Assembly (NCBI GenBank): GCA_016709155.1
Contig: JADJEI010000013.1
Span: 310,001 to 374,000 of the forward strand
Source: Ignavibacteriales bacterium
GTDB taxonomy: Bacteria > Bacteroidota > Ignavibacteria > Ignavibacteriales > Ignavibacteriaceae
Reading direction: 5' to 3'
Length of the DNA stretch: 64,000 nucleotides
The notes beneath the pieces were generated by a model. That model did not search any database and was not told the origin of the DNA. It was given only the letters and a program-made list of their open reading frames with translations. Numbering within the stretch: the first letter of the stretch is position 1; the number at the start of each line of letters is the position of its first letter. Shown piece after piece: positions 8,172 through 18,052 of the stretch. The translations under genes were made by a program, and so were the position numbers.

Positions 8172-8726
8172 ATGGAACAAGTAATTAAAGACGCTCAAAA
8201 CAGAATGAACAAATCTATTGAAGCTTTAAGGGCAGAGCTTGCCAAAGTACGAACAGGTAAAGCTACTACCGCATTGCTCGATGGAATTAAAGTTGATTAT
8301 TACGGTACACTTTCTCCTTTGACTCAAGTCGGCAATGTATCGGTGCTTGATCCGCATACTTTATCTATAACTCCGTGGGACAAGTCAATGGTTTCTGTAA
8401 TTCAACATGCAATTCAGGAAGCGAATCTCGGCTTTAATCCTATCAGTGATGGAACGAATCTTAAAATTCCTGTGCCCCCCCTTACAGAAGAAAGACGAAA
8501 AGATTTTGTTAAGCTGACAAAAAAATTCGGTGAAGATTCCAGGGTTGCGATCAGAAATATCCGCCGCGATGCTAATGATCATTTGAAGCGTGAAGAAAAA
8601 GACAAGAAAATTTCTGAAGATCAATTGAAAGAAGCCGAAGCTAAAATTCAAAAGATGACTGACGAACATATAAAAATGATTGATGATGTTTTAAAGCACA
8701 AAGAAAAAGAAATCATGGAAGTCTGA
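8172..8726 (+). CDS. frr: Ribosome recycling factor
   Basis: 184 residues, the family length. Splits post-termination ribosomes together with EF-G. Seen: NRMNKSIEALRAELAKVRTG at the start, LLDGIKVDYYG, the hinge/domain II region LSITPWDKS, and the C-terminal three-helix bundle part with VAIRNIRRDANDHLKR. AAGG precedes the ATG. It is the last gene of the translation block; a repeat array follows. Confidence 0.97.
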   Translation: MEQVIKDAQNRMNKSIEALRAELAKVRTGKATTALLDGIKVDYYGTLSPLTQVGNVSVLDPHTLSITPWDKSMVSVIQHAIQEANLGFNPISDGTNLKIPVPPLTEERRKDFVKLTKKFGEDSRVAIRNIRRDANDHLKREEKDKKISEDQLKEAEAKIQKMTDEHIKMIDDVLKHKEKEIMEV

Positions 8727-8838
8727 TAATACGTTTGGTTTTTATTTAGAGGTAAGCTTTTATTTTTTAATTCGATCTGCTTTTTAACACTGTCCCTGCC
8801 TGACTATATCCAAAAAATAAGATTTTGAGCACTCTAAA

Positions 8839-9175
8839 CGACCCTGGAAGACGACTACGCTAAACCGGAAGATGTCGCCGCGTTGATGGTAGATGCATAC
8901 GCAAGTTTGGTAGATGTCTCCCTAAGCTTCGTAGTTATCGCCGCCGATTGCGGGAATATCGCCGAAGACTTTGGAGACGAGTACGCCTCGTTTTTACACA
9001 TCTACCGGCATTTGGTAGATGTGTACACGCGGACGGAAGACGACTCCCGGGAAGCCGTAGAGTGCTATATAACGAAGGAAGACCCCAAAAAATTTAACGG
9101 TAGATGATTATAAGGCTAAGTTTTTGAAAACGAGGCTGCGAATTTGACTACGGAACGATGTTTTTGTGTACGGGG
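8839..9175. repeat. Degenerate 21-bp tandem array (about 16 units), array 1
   Basis: From 8839 the sequence parses into consecutive 21-base units. Each has a variable first third and a conserved 14-base part close to GGTAGATGTCTACG. Clear units start at 8839, 8860, 8881, 8902, 9007, 9028 and 9092; 8923-8985 and 9113-9175 are more diverged, and one unit is about 22 bases. The conserved part is itself a dyad (GTAGA-TG-TCTAC). Base composition is GC-richer than the neighbours. A frame of 74 codons (8883-9107) stays open only because 21 is a multiple of three; it has no ribosome site and I do not call it a gene. Nothing else is seen in 8727-9250. Confidence 0.75.
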
Positions 9176-9250
9176 CAGCGTACAAGGGAATATTGATAGT
9201 ATCAAATATCATTTTTTTGAAGTGATAAAAATTGATGTAAAACTATAAAA

Positions 9251-9281
9251 AAACCTCCGATGGCATTGCCATCGGAGGTTT
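9251..9281 (-). terminator. Intrinsic terminator of the minus-strand T9SS protease gene
   Basis: A perfect 15-bp stem (AAACCTCCGATGGCA / TGCCATCGGAGGTTT) with a minimal loop. Read on the minus strand it runs into a T7 tract and lies 16 bases after the stop codon at 9297. Confidence 0.85.
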
Positions 9282-9296
9282 AAAATTTATGAGAAA

Positions 9297-12200
9297 TTAC
9301 TTCAGAAGCATCAATTTTTTCGAAGCAGTAAAATCATTAGATTTTATTGTGTAAATGTACACTCCGCTTGCAAGCTTGCTTGCGTTGAAGTTTACTTCGT
9401 ACCTGCCTTCATTCTTAAATCCATCAACAAGTGTAGTAACTTCTCTGCCGAGTATGTCGTAAATTTTTAAAGTTACATCTCCGGCATTTGGTATCTGATA
9501 TTTAATTGTTGTTGACGGATTGAAAGGGTTGGGGTAGTTTTGTGAAAGATCGTATGAGTCAACTGCTAAGTTACCTTTATAAGAAATTTCTGTGTAAGAA
9601 TTCTTTCCTAATATTTCCGCATCTGCTTTTATGTCTGCGGCAAAGTATTCTGCATCAAAGTTATTATCAACTATAAGTTTTAATACAACTGTTCTATTAC
9701 CAATTCCCGAAGTGTTTATCTGGTATGAGATATTTTCGTAAGGAATAACGTTGTCCTTATTATAAGTTACGTTATCATACTCACCTAAGAGTTCTCCGGT
9801 CATTTCATCAATCAGTTGTATTTTAAATGTTAATTGATCGGTACTGCTTAAACTGTTGACTGCCGACGCCGAATCTTTCGTTCCGAAAGCTACACTTAAA
9901 ACTAAATTAGAATTATCAGTAAGAACAAATGAGTTTGAAACAAGAGCATCATTTAACTGGGAAGTATTTTCAAATTGAATGTCATTATCGAATTCTGTAA
10001 AGTTTATAGTTTGGTTATCAGCACTAACATCACCAATTATAAAATAAAACTCGGCTTCTGCTTTCTTTATTATTCCTTCTCTGCCGGAGTTATTGACGAT
10101 CAGGTTTTCTTTAGCAATACTTCCAACACTTGGTGTTACATAAAAATAGTATGGAGATATCAACCTGAACCCAACTGCATACATCGAGTTTAAGTCTGGC
10201 GCATTGCTTAGTTGAATATCCTTACCCATTGTTCCAAAAGATCTGATAGAACCCCAGCGCCAGAATTTATTTGCACTTCCATTATTCTCACTCCAGGCAG
10301 TTATATCATTACTATTAACATAGGCGGTGGTTGGTGATGCAACATTATTGCCGTACTTGTCAAAAGTTGCACCCCAGCCGAGTGCACTTTTAACTCGTCT
10401 AACAGTTCTAATTTCCCAGGCACCAATATATCTTTTTCCCACCCAAACAATTTTTGGGTAATCACCAACAGTTATTATAGAAGGCTGCTCGTTGTAAGTG
10501 TAACCGCTTCCGTTGGAGACATTTTCAGTCCCTGAAACCGTGATACTATTATCTGATTCTTTGAACAGTGAGCAATAATTAATATCATTTGATTGTTTCC
10601 ACGCAAGATGGAATTTTATAGTACTTCCGTCTTTCTTAACGCTAATGTTGGGTTAGTTGAATTGAAGTTAGTTCCTGATATAAAGCCTTCAATTTCATCC
10701 ATATACCAGAGGATGTCGCCATAAACTTCTGGTAAATATCCAAAACGATAATATATTCCCTCTTGATAGCTTAAATCTTCTATCCGCCAAGCAACCATCA
10801 AGTATCCATTTGTACCGTATGCCACAACCGGTGATGCATCAATAGAATAATTATCATCATTTAGACCGGAGACATCTTGAACAGTTCCTAATGGTAACCC
10901 AACCATATTGAAATGGGCTATTTTGATTTTAAAATGATCAGAAGAAGTTCGTTCCTGAAATACAATTACCACTGTACTCATCTGAACATCTAATGACGGT
11001 AGTTTCGATTCGAGTGTTGAAAGTGGTCTTCCATTATTTGCAATGGACCAGGTAACACCGTTATCAGAACTGATTTCATACCATGCGTACCCCATGCTTG
11101 AATAAACTTTATGTAAATATCCGTTATAATCGGTTCTTACTACTTTTCTCTGATTATTATTTACATAAGCTTGAGTCGAACTTGAGTGATTAGGGTATTT
11201 ATACAAGTTTGTATAGGTTTGGTTACCAGTTGGCGTGATTGTGCGCGGATTACTCGAGGACTTATTATCTGTCCACCAGACAAAGTTATAATTCTTACCA
11301 TTAATTAGTTTTGGTGTAGGTGCAGTTATAGGACCAGATTCATATTGATAGATTTGTCCTATTGAACCTAACGATTGAGTGTTATCAAATTCGGTTTCTG
11401 CAATTAAATTTATTGTGGCTTTATACTTGTATGTAGCCATAAAAGTTGCATCATCTATTTGTTGATCCATAACTGAGTTCAAGGAAATAAGGGAATTATT
11501 CTTAAACCATCCACCTTGGTGATCCTGATTGCTATTAAACTTCCTTTCTATTGTTTGATAACTCTGATTAAGGGCATCGAAATGTCTTGTAGATCCATCA
11601 TTAAAAGCAAATAGTTTTTCATTATTAAGTTCATTTTGTGTGTCATAATTTTGGTAATCAACATTTATTGTTCCTCCGTATGAAACTGAAGCATCAGGAT
11701 TTACAAATTTATTCTTCACCGCAACTCGATCGTAAATCACATTTATTCCTTCAATATCATAACTATGAAGTGTCCTTTTATTAGGATTAGATATATCATA
11801 ATACATTACAGTAGCTGAATTATTTGAGTGACATAAACCGAGTATGTGTCCCAATTCGTGTAATGCTACGGCTTGTAGGTCCTTGGCATTTGGTGGATTC
11901 TGTTGAAGCGAGAAAGAATGATACCAGTTATTTAATAATAAAACCCCTTGGCAATTTGTTTCTGGATACCAAGAAACTGCAACCCTACTTTCAGTTTGTC
12001 CTGAAGAGAGCCATTCATCACCATCCTGAACGAACTTTATAAAAATGTCAGCATCATTAGAACTAAAAGTTTCAATAACAGTAAAGGGGACAGCATTTTC
12101 CCAAGTATTAAAAGCAGCTTCAAATGCGGTTTTTTCTAAATCATCAGCAATATCATCTGTACCGTTTGCAAAATAATATTTAAGTTCTGATTTATACCAG

Positions 12201-12349
12201 TGTCCTCCATTAATTGTATAATTACCCATATTTGGGCAAGATGAGTTTTCACAATCTTCCCATTGAGAATAACCCGTATCAAGAAGTATTGCTAAAAAAA
12301 CCGTAGTTATTAATATTGCTCTTTTAACATAAGTAAAATATGATTTCAT
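9297..12349 (-). CDS. Secreted matrixin-like metalloprotease with T9SS sorting domain (one frameshift)
   Basis: Signal peptide at residues 1-28, then a metzincin protease domain with HELGHILGLCH at about 164-174 and the Met-turn Met at about 182 (three zinc ligands and the catalytic Glu present). The middle part has beta-rich, sialidase-like repeats (YEISSDNGVTWS). The C-terminus is a type A sorting domain starting LSQNYPNPFNPSTTIKY and ending KKLMLLK. The frame breaks once near 10635-10650. The upstream frame ends at 10616, while the downstream frame is open through 10443-10615 (KKDGSTIKFHLAWKQSN, then YPKIVWVGKRYIGAW). Restoring one base gives about 1017 residues. The break is either a sequencing error or inactivation that would remove the sorting domain. 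Confidence 0.8.
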
Positions 12350-12375
12350 AACACCTCCGTGATTTTTATATGTTT

Positions 12376-13452
12376 TTATTTACCGTGATATATTATTCCA
12401 TTGTATATATCACAAATGAAAATTTCATTACCATCACCCCAAATACCAAATAATGATTGAAAATTTGGAGGGGAGTTTCCATTAAAAATATCTATTTCCT
12501 TCCAGTCTGTTCCGTTGAATTGATAAGGAAATTTATTAAATCCCACAGCCCAGATATCCTTTTCATTTCGTACAAATGAGTTATATAAACCATTCGGTGA
12601 CGAAGTTGATACAACTAATGACCAACCTCCTGTATTAATTTCTCCGTTGGTAGCTGAGGTCGAATAAATTCCGTTCTCATTGAAAGTGAATGCCTTATCT
12701 TTTAATACAATTAAGCCGTGAGCCCCGAACTTTCCATTAAACAAGGTTGTTTTATCAATGGGTTTAAACTCGTCGCCTGATAGTTTATAAAGGAAAAGGG
12801 AATCAATTCCAATTAGGTAATTTGTAAGATAAACATTAGTTCCGTAAACGCTAATCGAAGGTATGACAGACACACTCCTAATAAGAAATCTTGACCATTC
12901 ATCATTTTTAAATCGAAAAACATCTTCTGCTGTCGTAACCCAGAAATGATCCTTTTCAATTCCAAATACATCCCAATATCCATTAGGCATTTTTGAAGTA
13001 TCACCAAAAACTTCAGTCCATACACTACCGTTAAAATGCATTACAAATGGTGCTTCTCTTTCAGGATTACTAAATCTTGTTCCGCCAAATGCCCAGACAT
13101 CATTTTGTTCTGTTCCCCAAACGCCACCAACAATTGCGGAACCACCCCCCGGATCTGTAATTGGTGTTCCTTCAACTGCTCTCTTCCATGCTGTTCCGTC
13201 GTAATGCCACAAACAATTTCTCACATCACCTGTGAAATGCGAACCCCACACATCTGTTGGTGCGCTACCCCACATTGATTTTAATTCAATAAAAGTTGGT
13301 AAATTTTCATAATCAATGCTATCTATCGTCCAAACATAATCTCTTCTTCCGGGAGGGAGTAAATCAGTAGATCCCACTGCGTTTTCACTGCAGTTAAATG
13401 ATACCGATATAAGAATAACCAAAATGAAGGCGGGGAAAAATAATAACTTCAT
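12376..13452 (-). CDS. Lipoprotein, probable beta-propeller
   Basis: About 358 residues from the ATG at 13452, chosen because GGAAGGAA precedes it; an ATG at 13464 is four codons longer. The N-terminus is a lipoprotein signal (LVILISVSFNC), so the mature Cys would be lipidated. The rest shows repeated Trp-Gly blocks (SMWGSAPTDVWGS, GGVWGTEQNDVWAFGG, DVFGIEKDHFWV, SLFGIWGDGNEIFI), each followed by LWHYDGTAWK- or VMHFNGSVWT-like strands. This spacing fits a seven-blade propeller. No catalytic motif is visible. It lies 26 bases upstream of the metalloprotease on the same strand and may share its transcript. Role unknown. Confidence 0.75.
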   Translation of the reverse strand: MKLLFFPAFILVILISVSFNCSENAVGSTDLLPPGRRDYVWTIDSIDYENLPTFIELKSMWGSAPTDVWGSHFTGDVRNCLWHYDGTAWKRAVEGTPITDPGGGSAIVGGVWGTEQNDVWAFGGTRFSNPEREAPFVMHFNGSVWTEVFGDTSKMPNGYWDVFGIEKDHFWVTTAEDVFRFKNDEWSRFLIRSVSVIPSISVYGTNVYLTNYLIGIDSLFLYKLSGDEFKPIDKTTLFNGKFGAHGLIVLKDKAFTFNENGIYSTSATNGEINTGGWSLVVSTSSPNGLYNSFVRNEKDIWAVGFNKFPYQFNGTDWKEIDIFNGNSPPNFQSLFGIWGDGNEIFICDIYNGIIYHGK

Positions 13453-13756
13453 ATTTCCTTCCATATTTTAATGTGTAAATGTATCAACTATTATGCCAAT
13501 CCCCCCGAAAATTTTGCTAAAACAAATAATTTTTTTTAGAGTCGGTAATAAAGTTACAAACGCTTCATCAAAACTTACCGAATCGTAAATAAATAATACA
13601 GATAATAAACTGTGCCTTAGAAGAAGAGTAAAAAATTGCATTAAATTAAACCAGGTTGTTAAAATCGTCTTCAGTTTTCAGATCTAAAAAAAACAAGCAC
13701 TTGTATTTTATTTTAATTCGTTTATTTACTCCCAAATATTCTGCCTTTTCTTTAAT
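13453..13756. other. Intergenic divergent promoter region, no gene seen
   Basis: About 300 AT-rich bases between the divergent lipoprotein and L,D-transpeptidase-like genes. I see homopolymer runs (C6 near 13501, T8 near 13533) but no open frame with a ribosome site, no tRNA and no repeat. Confidence 0.5.
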
Positions 13757-13784
13757 TTGACCTATAAAATTTAATTAAGATAAT
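13757..13784 (+). promoter_or_regulatory. Possible promoter of the L,D-transpeptidase-like gene
   Basis: TTGACC, a 16-base spacer and GATAAT, ending 16 bases before the ATG at 13801. Good match to sigma-70 elements, but the short leader leaves no room for a ribosome site, so it is tentative. Confidence 0.3.
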
Positions 13785-13800
13785 TTACTCCAATTCCTGA

Positions 13801-14457
13801 ATGACAAGATTTTTTAAAATGATAGACTTTAGGGTTATCAGAAATATCAGCTTTATGATCTTAAGCATTCTGATTTTTCTTGTCGGGGTAGTGGTATATG
13901 GAATAATTTTAAACTTGAGAGAGGTTACTCTTAAAGAAGCAATGGCACTTAAAGGAATTAAAGAATTTCAAAAAGTAAATATTGTGATTGATAGGAGCGC
14001 ATTCAGTCTGTCTTTATTTGATGACACAACATTAGTAAAAACTTACAAAGCCTCTTTCGGAAGAAATGTTAAAGAGCCAAAAAAAGTTGATGGCGATGGG
14101 GCTACACCTGTTGGTGTGTATAAAATTTGCAGTATTGATACAGCAAGTGAGTATCATAAATTTTTTAGAATAAATTATCCCAACCTAAAAGACGCCGAAG
14201 AGGTTTTAAGGAGAGGGGGTATTTCGCTGAAGGAATTTGAAAATATTAAATTCAATTATTATTATTCTGACTGTACTCCGTTCAGCAAAATTTTAGGCGG
14301 TAATATAGGCATTCACGGAATCGGAAGGCTTAATTTTATTTTCAAAAATCTGCCGTTTGTTTATAATTGGACAGATGGTTCAATCGCTTTGAGCAATGAA
14401 AATATTGACGAGTTGTATTCAGTAGTTAAGAAAGGAACTAAAGTTGTTATTAAATAG
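13801..14457 (+). CDS. L,D-transpeptidase (YkuD/YafK-type) homologue with Cys replaced by Ser
   Basis: 218 residues: one N-terminal membrane helix (about 15-37), then a periplasmic YkuD fold. Seen: VIDRSAFSLSLFDD, the ATPVGVYKI segment, the conserved GIHGIG with His about 172, and NWTDGSIALSNENIDELY at the position where active enzymes of this subfamily have DGC. Codon 194 is TCA, so the nucleophilic Cys is Ser here. Active relatives make 3-3 cross-links or attach proteins to peptidoglycan. This copy is predicted inactive or of altered chemistry. Its last 14 bases overlap the next gene's start. Confidence 0.8.
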   Translation: MTRFFKMIDFRVIRNISFMILSILIFLVGVVVYGIILNLREVTLKEAMALKGIKEFQKVNIVIDRSAFSLSLFDDTTLVKTYKASFGRNVKEPKKVDGDGATPVGVYKICSIDTASEYHKFFRINYPNLKDAEEVLRRGGISLKEFENIKFNYYYSDCTPFSKILGGNIGIHGIGRLNFIFKNLPFVYNWTDGSIALSNENIDELYSVVKKGTKVVIK

Positions 14458-15049
14458 AAAAAATATTTTTCCCCTTTGCGGAATCATTGCAATGCTTATT
14501 ACAACTTGCAGTGATAAGGAGGAGGACCCTGCATTTATTGAAAATTTAGATAAACCCGCTTTCGTTTTAGAGCAGGCAAAAAATGTAATCGGCGATAATG
14601 TAAAATTTGCAGTGAAAGGAAATTTCTTACCCGATTCAGCAATCGAGGTGGGTGCAGCTTATGAATTTTCAAATCCTTCAGAATGGGGGATAAAATTTTA
14701 TTTACTTTCTGTGGTTGGAGGAAAGCTTCAAAAAACATTTGAGACAGAATTGCTCGACGGTTCGTTGAAGGAATGCCTTATTGATAAAATAAAAATGAAA
14801 GGATTCAACCACGAGTTAATTTATTACAATTCAAAATCATATTTTTTCGGAAGCGGCGGCGGTGAAGTTTACTCTTACATTATTGATCTAAGTGCGAAGG
14901 AAATTTATTCAGCGCACTTGCTTTCAGAGCGCAGCAGCAATTCATTGTCTCTTTCCAGCAATGTAGGAGATACTCCGCTGAAGGCTTTTTTTGTTGGTTT
15001 GTTTAAGAAAGATTTCCCTACTCTTTCGTTAAGTGAAGATGCAAAATAG
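14444..15049 (+). CDS. Putative lipoprotein of unknown function
   Basis: 201 residues from a TTG start that overlaps the preceding stop and has AGGA upstream. A hydrophobic stretch ends in MLITTCSDKEED, a plausible lipobox with the +1 Cys near residue 22. The remainder is acidic and beta-rich (VGAAYEFSNPSEWGIKFYLL, SYFFGSGGGEVYSYII) with no motif I recognise. Translational overlap with the L,D-transpeptidase-like gene suggests they act together, perhaps as an envelope pair. I cannot name a function. Confidence 0.65.
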   Translation: MLLNRKNIFPLCGIIAMLITTCSDKEEDPAFIENLDKPAFVLEQAKNVIGDNVKFAVKGNFLPDSAIEVGAAYEFSNPSEWGIKFYLLSVVGGKLQKTFETELLDGSLKECLIDKIKMKGFNHELIYYNSKSYFFGSGGGEVYSYIIDLSAKEIYSAHLLSERSSNSLSLSSNVGDTPLKAFFVGLFKKDFPTLSLSEDAK

Positions 15050-15099
15050 AATGAGACCGGCTAAGCGTCATTTAAATAATTGGGAATGAAAAAACAGAA

Positions 15100-17109
15100 A
15101 TGACTTTTAAGCTTACAGTAATTTCCTCAGCAATTTTCCTTTCCTCTATATTATTTGCCCAGGAAGCCGGCAAGTATGAATTATCATCCATTGGTTTTGA
15201 GGGGAATGAAAAATTATCGTCTTCATTATTATTTACAGTTATCGAATCAAAAGAAAGCCCCGGCTGGTTCTGGAAGTTTCTCGATTCATTCACCCCCTTT
15301 GGCTCTGCAGCCGTTTATTTTGATACAGCAAATCTTTCAATTGATCTCAGAGCAATTTCATCTTTCTATTTAGTCAATGGTTTTTTTGAAACTTCGGTTA
15401 GTTATGCTTATTCTATTGATTCAGTTGATAGCACAGCAGATGTTAGATTTCTTATAAAGGAGGGGAAGCCCGCTTTATTCGGTAAGCTTAATTTATTTGG
15501 ATTAGAACAAGTGCCTGAACCCGTTCTATATCCTTTCTGGGATGAAATAGTAGTTGATACAACAAAAAGATTTTCACAAGAAGCAGTGCAGCAAAAAATT
15601 TCTAATTCAATTGTTCACCTGCTGAATTCGGGATATAAAAATGCAGTATTTGACAGCTCAATTATTCATAAAGATACTCTGAGGAATAAAGCTGATTTAG
15701 ATATTTATTTTAGCCCGGGGTTAAGATTTATTATAGATACGGTTATTGTAAATCTTACCGGAGAAGGGCAAGCTGAAGTTAGCGAGGAGTTATTAAGAGA
15801 AGTTGCCGGAATTAAGAGCAGCGAATTTTACAGTCTTGAAAAATTAAAACTTAGTCAGACCCGTTTGTTTAGAACCGGACTTTTTAATTCTTTCATTTTC
15901 ACTTCGGTGGATGAGAATGAAATTGGCGATCGCGTGCCGTTAAGGCTTGATGGTTCCATCGGAAAGATGAATGAACTATCGCCCGAAATAATTATGAATA
16001 ATCAGCAGAGTGCTTTTAATATTGGTCTCGGTGCTTCTTACACCAGAAAAAATTTTCTCGGTCGCGCACGTAAATTAACTCTCAGTACCTCATTTGGTGT
16101 ACAGGATATTTTCAATGTTGATTACGGAAATCTTATCCAGGGATTTTCATTTCGCGACACAACTTTGCTCGGTTATCTTGACTCCCGCTTAAGCATTGAT
16201 CAGCCGTTTCTTTTTGGAAAACCCATTTTTGGCAAGCTTGAGTTTTATGCAACCATAAATAAACAAGCAACATTTAATAATACAATCTATGGTTCAAAAT
16301 TAATTTTTGAATTTGAATTGCCGCGTTATACCTTTATTAATTTTTTAAATACTTCGTACAATGTTGAAATCAGTAATGAAACTTACCGCACACTAAATCT
16401 TACTTTTGCCAACAGATTAATTTCAGCCATAGGTACAGAATTCGGTGGATCCCACACTGACGATATTCTATTCCCAACGGAAGGATATAATCTTTCTATT
16501 CAATTGGAAGAGGCGAATTCGCTCCCATATATTTTTAAAAAAATATCAGGTTCGGTTTTCGATGGCGCTCTCTTTTACAAAATTGTAGCTAACACATCAT
16601 TCTACTTTTCTTTAAATCAAAAACGCACTACCATATTTGCTGTAAAGGAAAAAGTCGGTTACCTGCAAACATTTTTTGGCGATTATCTTGACATTCCACT
16701 TAACAGAACTTTTTATTCAGGGGGTAGTAACTCAGTCAGAGGCTGGCGCGCAAATCAATTAGTTCCGAGAGGGACACCGCTTATTTTACTTCCGACAATA
16801 AATGGAGTTAACGTTAAAGGCGGGACTTTCCTTCTTGAAGGATCAGCCGAGTTAAGATTCATATTATTAGAAAGTATCGGCGCTGCAATATTTTTTGATT
16901 ATGGAAATACATGGCTCGGTTATAAACAATTCAGATTTGATGATGTAGCTCTCGCTGCCGGATTTGGCTTTAGATATTATACTTCAATTGCACCTTTCAG
17001 ATTGGATTTTGGTTTTAAGCTTTACGATCCTGCTGATAAAAATTTTATCTTTCACAAAAATTACTGGGATAATCTCGAAATTCACTTCGGCATTGGCGAA
17101 GCTTTTTAA
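15100..17109 (+). CDS. BamA/TamA-family outer-membrane protein
   Basis: 669 residues. Signal peptide (1-20, ending LFAQ), POTRA-like repeats in the first ~270 residues (SSIGFEGNEKLSSSLLF, FGKLNLFGLEQVPEPVL, FIIDTVIVNLTGEGQAEVSE), then a 16-strand-type barrel. The barrel has YSGGSNSVRGWRANQLVPRG, the VRGW motif of barrel strand/loop 6 that is typical of this superfamily. It ends in Phe as expected for Bam-inserted barrels. It could insert or translocate outer-membrane proteins. With two to three POTRAs it is nearer to TamA or an accessory BamA paralogue than to the main BamA; which one is inference. Confidence 0.85.
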   Translation: MTFKLTVISSAIFLSSILFAQEAGKYELSSIGFEGNEKLSSSLLFTVIESKESPGWFWKFLDSFTPFGSAAVYFDTANLSIDLRAISSFYLVNGFFETSVSYAYSIDSVDSTADVRFLIKEGKPALFGKLNLFGLEQVPEPVLYPFWDEIVVDTTKRFSQEAVQQKISNSIVHLLNSGYKNAVFDSSIIHKDTLRNKADLDIYFSPGLRFIIDTVIVNLTGEGQAEVSEELLREVAGIKSSEFYSLEKLKLSQTRLFRTGLFNSFIFTSVDENEIGDRVPLRLDGSIGKMNELSPEIIMNNQQSAFNIGLGASYTRKNFLGRARKLTLSTSFGVQDIFNVDYGNLIQGFSFRDTTLLGYLDSRLSIDQPFLFGKPIFGKLEFYATINKQATFNNTIYGSKLIFEFELPRYTFINFLNTSYNVEISNETYRTLNLTFANRLISAIGTEFGGSHTDDILFPTEGYNLSIQLEEANSLPYIFKKISGSVFDGALFYKIVANTSFYFSLNQKRTTIFAVKEKVGYLQTFFGDYLDIPLNRTFYSGGSNSVRGWRANQLVPRGTPLILLPTINGVNVKGGTFLLEGSAELRFILLESIGAAIFFDYGNTWLGYKQFRFDDVALAAGFGFRYYTSIAPFRLDFGFKLYDPADKNFIFHKNYWDNLEIHFGIGEAF

Positions 17110-17175
17110 CCAAATTGTTACCTTTGTTTACTGCCTAAAAATCCTTAATTTTAGCCCTCAATTTTAGAGATAATT

Positions 17176-18051
17176 ATGATTTACAGTATGACCGGTTTCG
17201 GCAAAGGGTTAGCCACAAATAATGGACTTTCTGCCGAGGTCGAAATAAAAAGTGTTAACAGCCGATTCCTTGAAATTTTCCTTAAAATTCCTTCTTCACT
17301 TTCAAGTCGCGAGTTAGAGATTCGGGAAATTCTTCGAAATGGAATTAAGCGTGGAAAAGTTAATGTATTTATACAATTAAAAAATAATGGAATCGAAAGC
17401 GACTTTCCTGTAATTGACGAGGCGAAGGTTGCGCATTTTTTAACGGAGCTAAAAAAAATTAAAAAGAAAGCCAAACTGACCGAGAAGATTAAACTCGAAC
17501 ATTTTTTAGCCAACCGCGAAATTTTTTCCAATAACAATTCTGCTTTTTCTGATGATGAATTCAAAATCGTTGTTGAAGCAATTAAAGTTGCTATCAAAGA
17601 TATGATGAGTATGAAAAAGAAAGAGGGGGAGGTTCTTAGAAAAGATTTATCTGTTAGAATTAAAAATATTCAACAGAAAGTGCAAGAAATAGAAACCTCT
17701 TACTCCACTGAGGTAAATATTTATTATTCGAAATTGAAAGAACGCATAGCTTCACTCTTACAAGATTCTAATTATGATGCAGACAGGTTGAAAACCGAAT
17801 TAGCATTAATCGCCGACAAAGTTGATATAACCGAAGAAACAGTCAGACTAAAAAGTCATTTGAATTATTTTCTCGAAAGTCTTGATCACAGTGATGAAAC
17901 AGGAAGGCGGCTTAATTTTTTATGTCAGGAATTGAATCGTGAAGCAAATACAATTTCTTCAAAATCTCTCTCGGTTTCAGTTACACATACTTCCGTAGCG
18001 ATCAAAGAAGAAATTGAAAAAATTCGCGAGCAAATTCAAAACATAGAATAG
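17176..18051 (+). CDS. yicC: YicC-family endoribonuclease
   Basis: 291 residues with the two YicC/YloC blocks: MTGFGKG and EIKSVNSRFLEIFLKIP at the N-terminus, and RLKTELALIADKVDITEETV plus GRRLNFLCQELNREANTIS at the C-terminus. Family members (YicC/YloC) are endoribonucleases with limited characterisation. It heads the run yicC-gmk-omega-coaBC, an order conserved in many bacteria, with one base between its stop and the gmk start. Confidence 0.93.
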   Translation: MIYSMTGFGKGLATNNGLSAEVEIKSVNSRFLEIFLKIPSSLSSRELEIREILRNGIKRGKVNVFIQLKNNGIESDFPVIDEAKVAHFLTELKKIKKKAKLTEKIKLEHFLANREIFSNNNSAFSDDEFKIVVEAIKVAIKDMMSMKKKEGEVLRKDLSVRIKNIQQKVQEIETSYSTEVNIYYSKLKERIASLLQDSNYDADRLKTELALIADKVDITEETVRLKSHLNYFLESLDHSDETGRRLNFLCQELNREANTISSKSLSVSVTHTSVAIKEEIEKIREQIQNIE

Positions 18052-18052
18052 C

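Noticed and set aside
8883..9107. 74-codon open frame over repeat array 1
   Set aside because: Open only because the 21-base period is a multiple of three; no ribosome site, no protein similarity, heptad content follows the DNA repeat.
8839..9175. CRISPR array
   Set aside because: Units are 21 bases head-to-tail with no unique spacers and no cas genes nearby.
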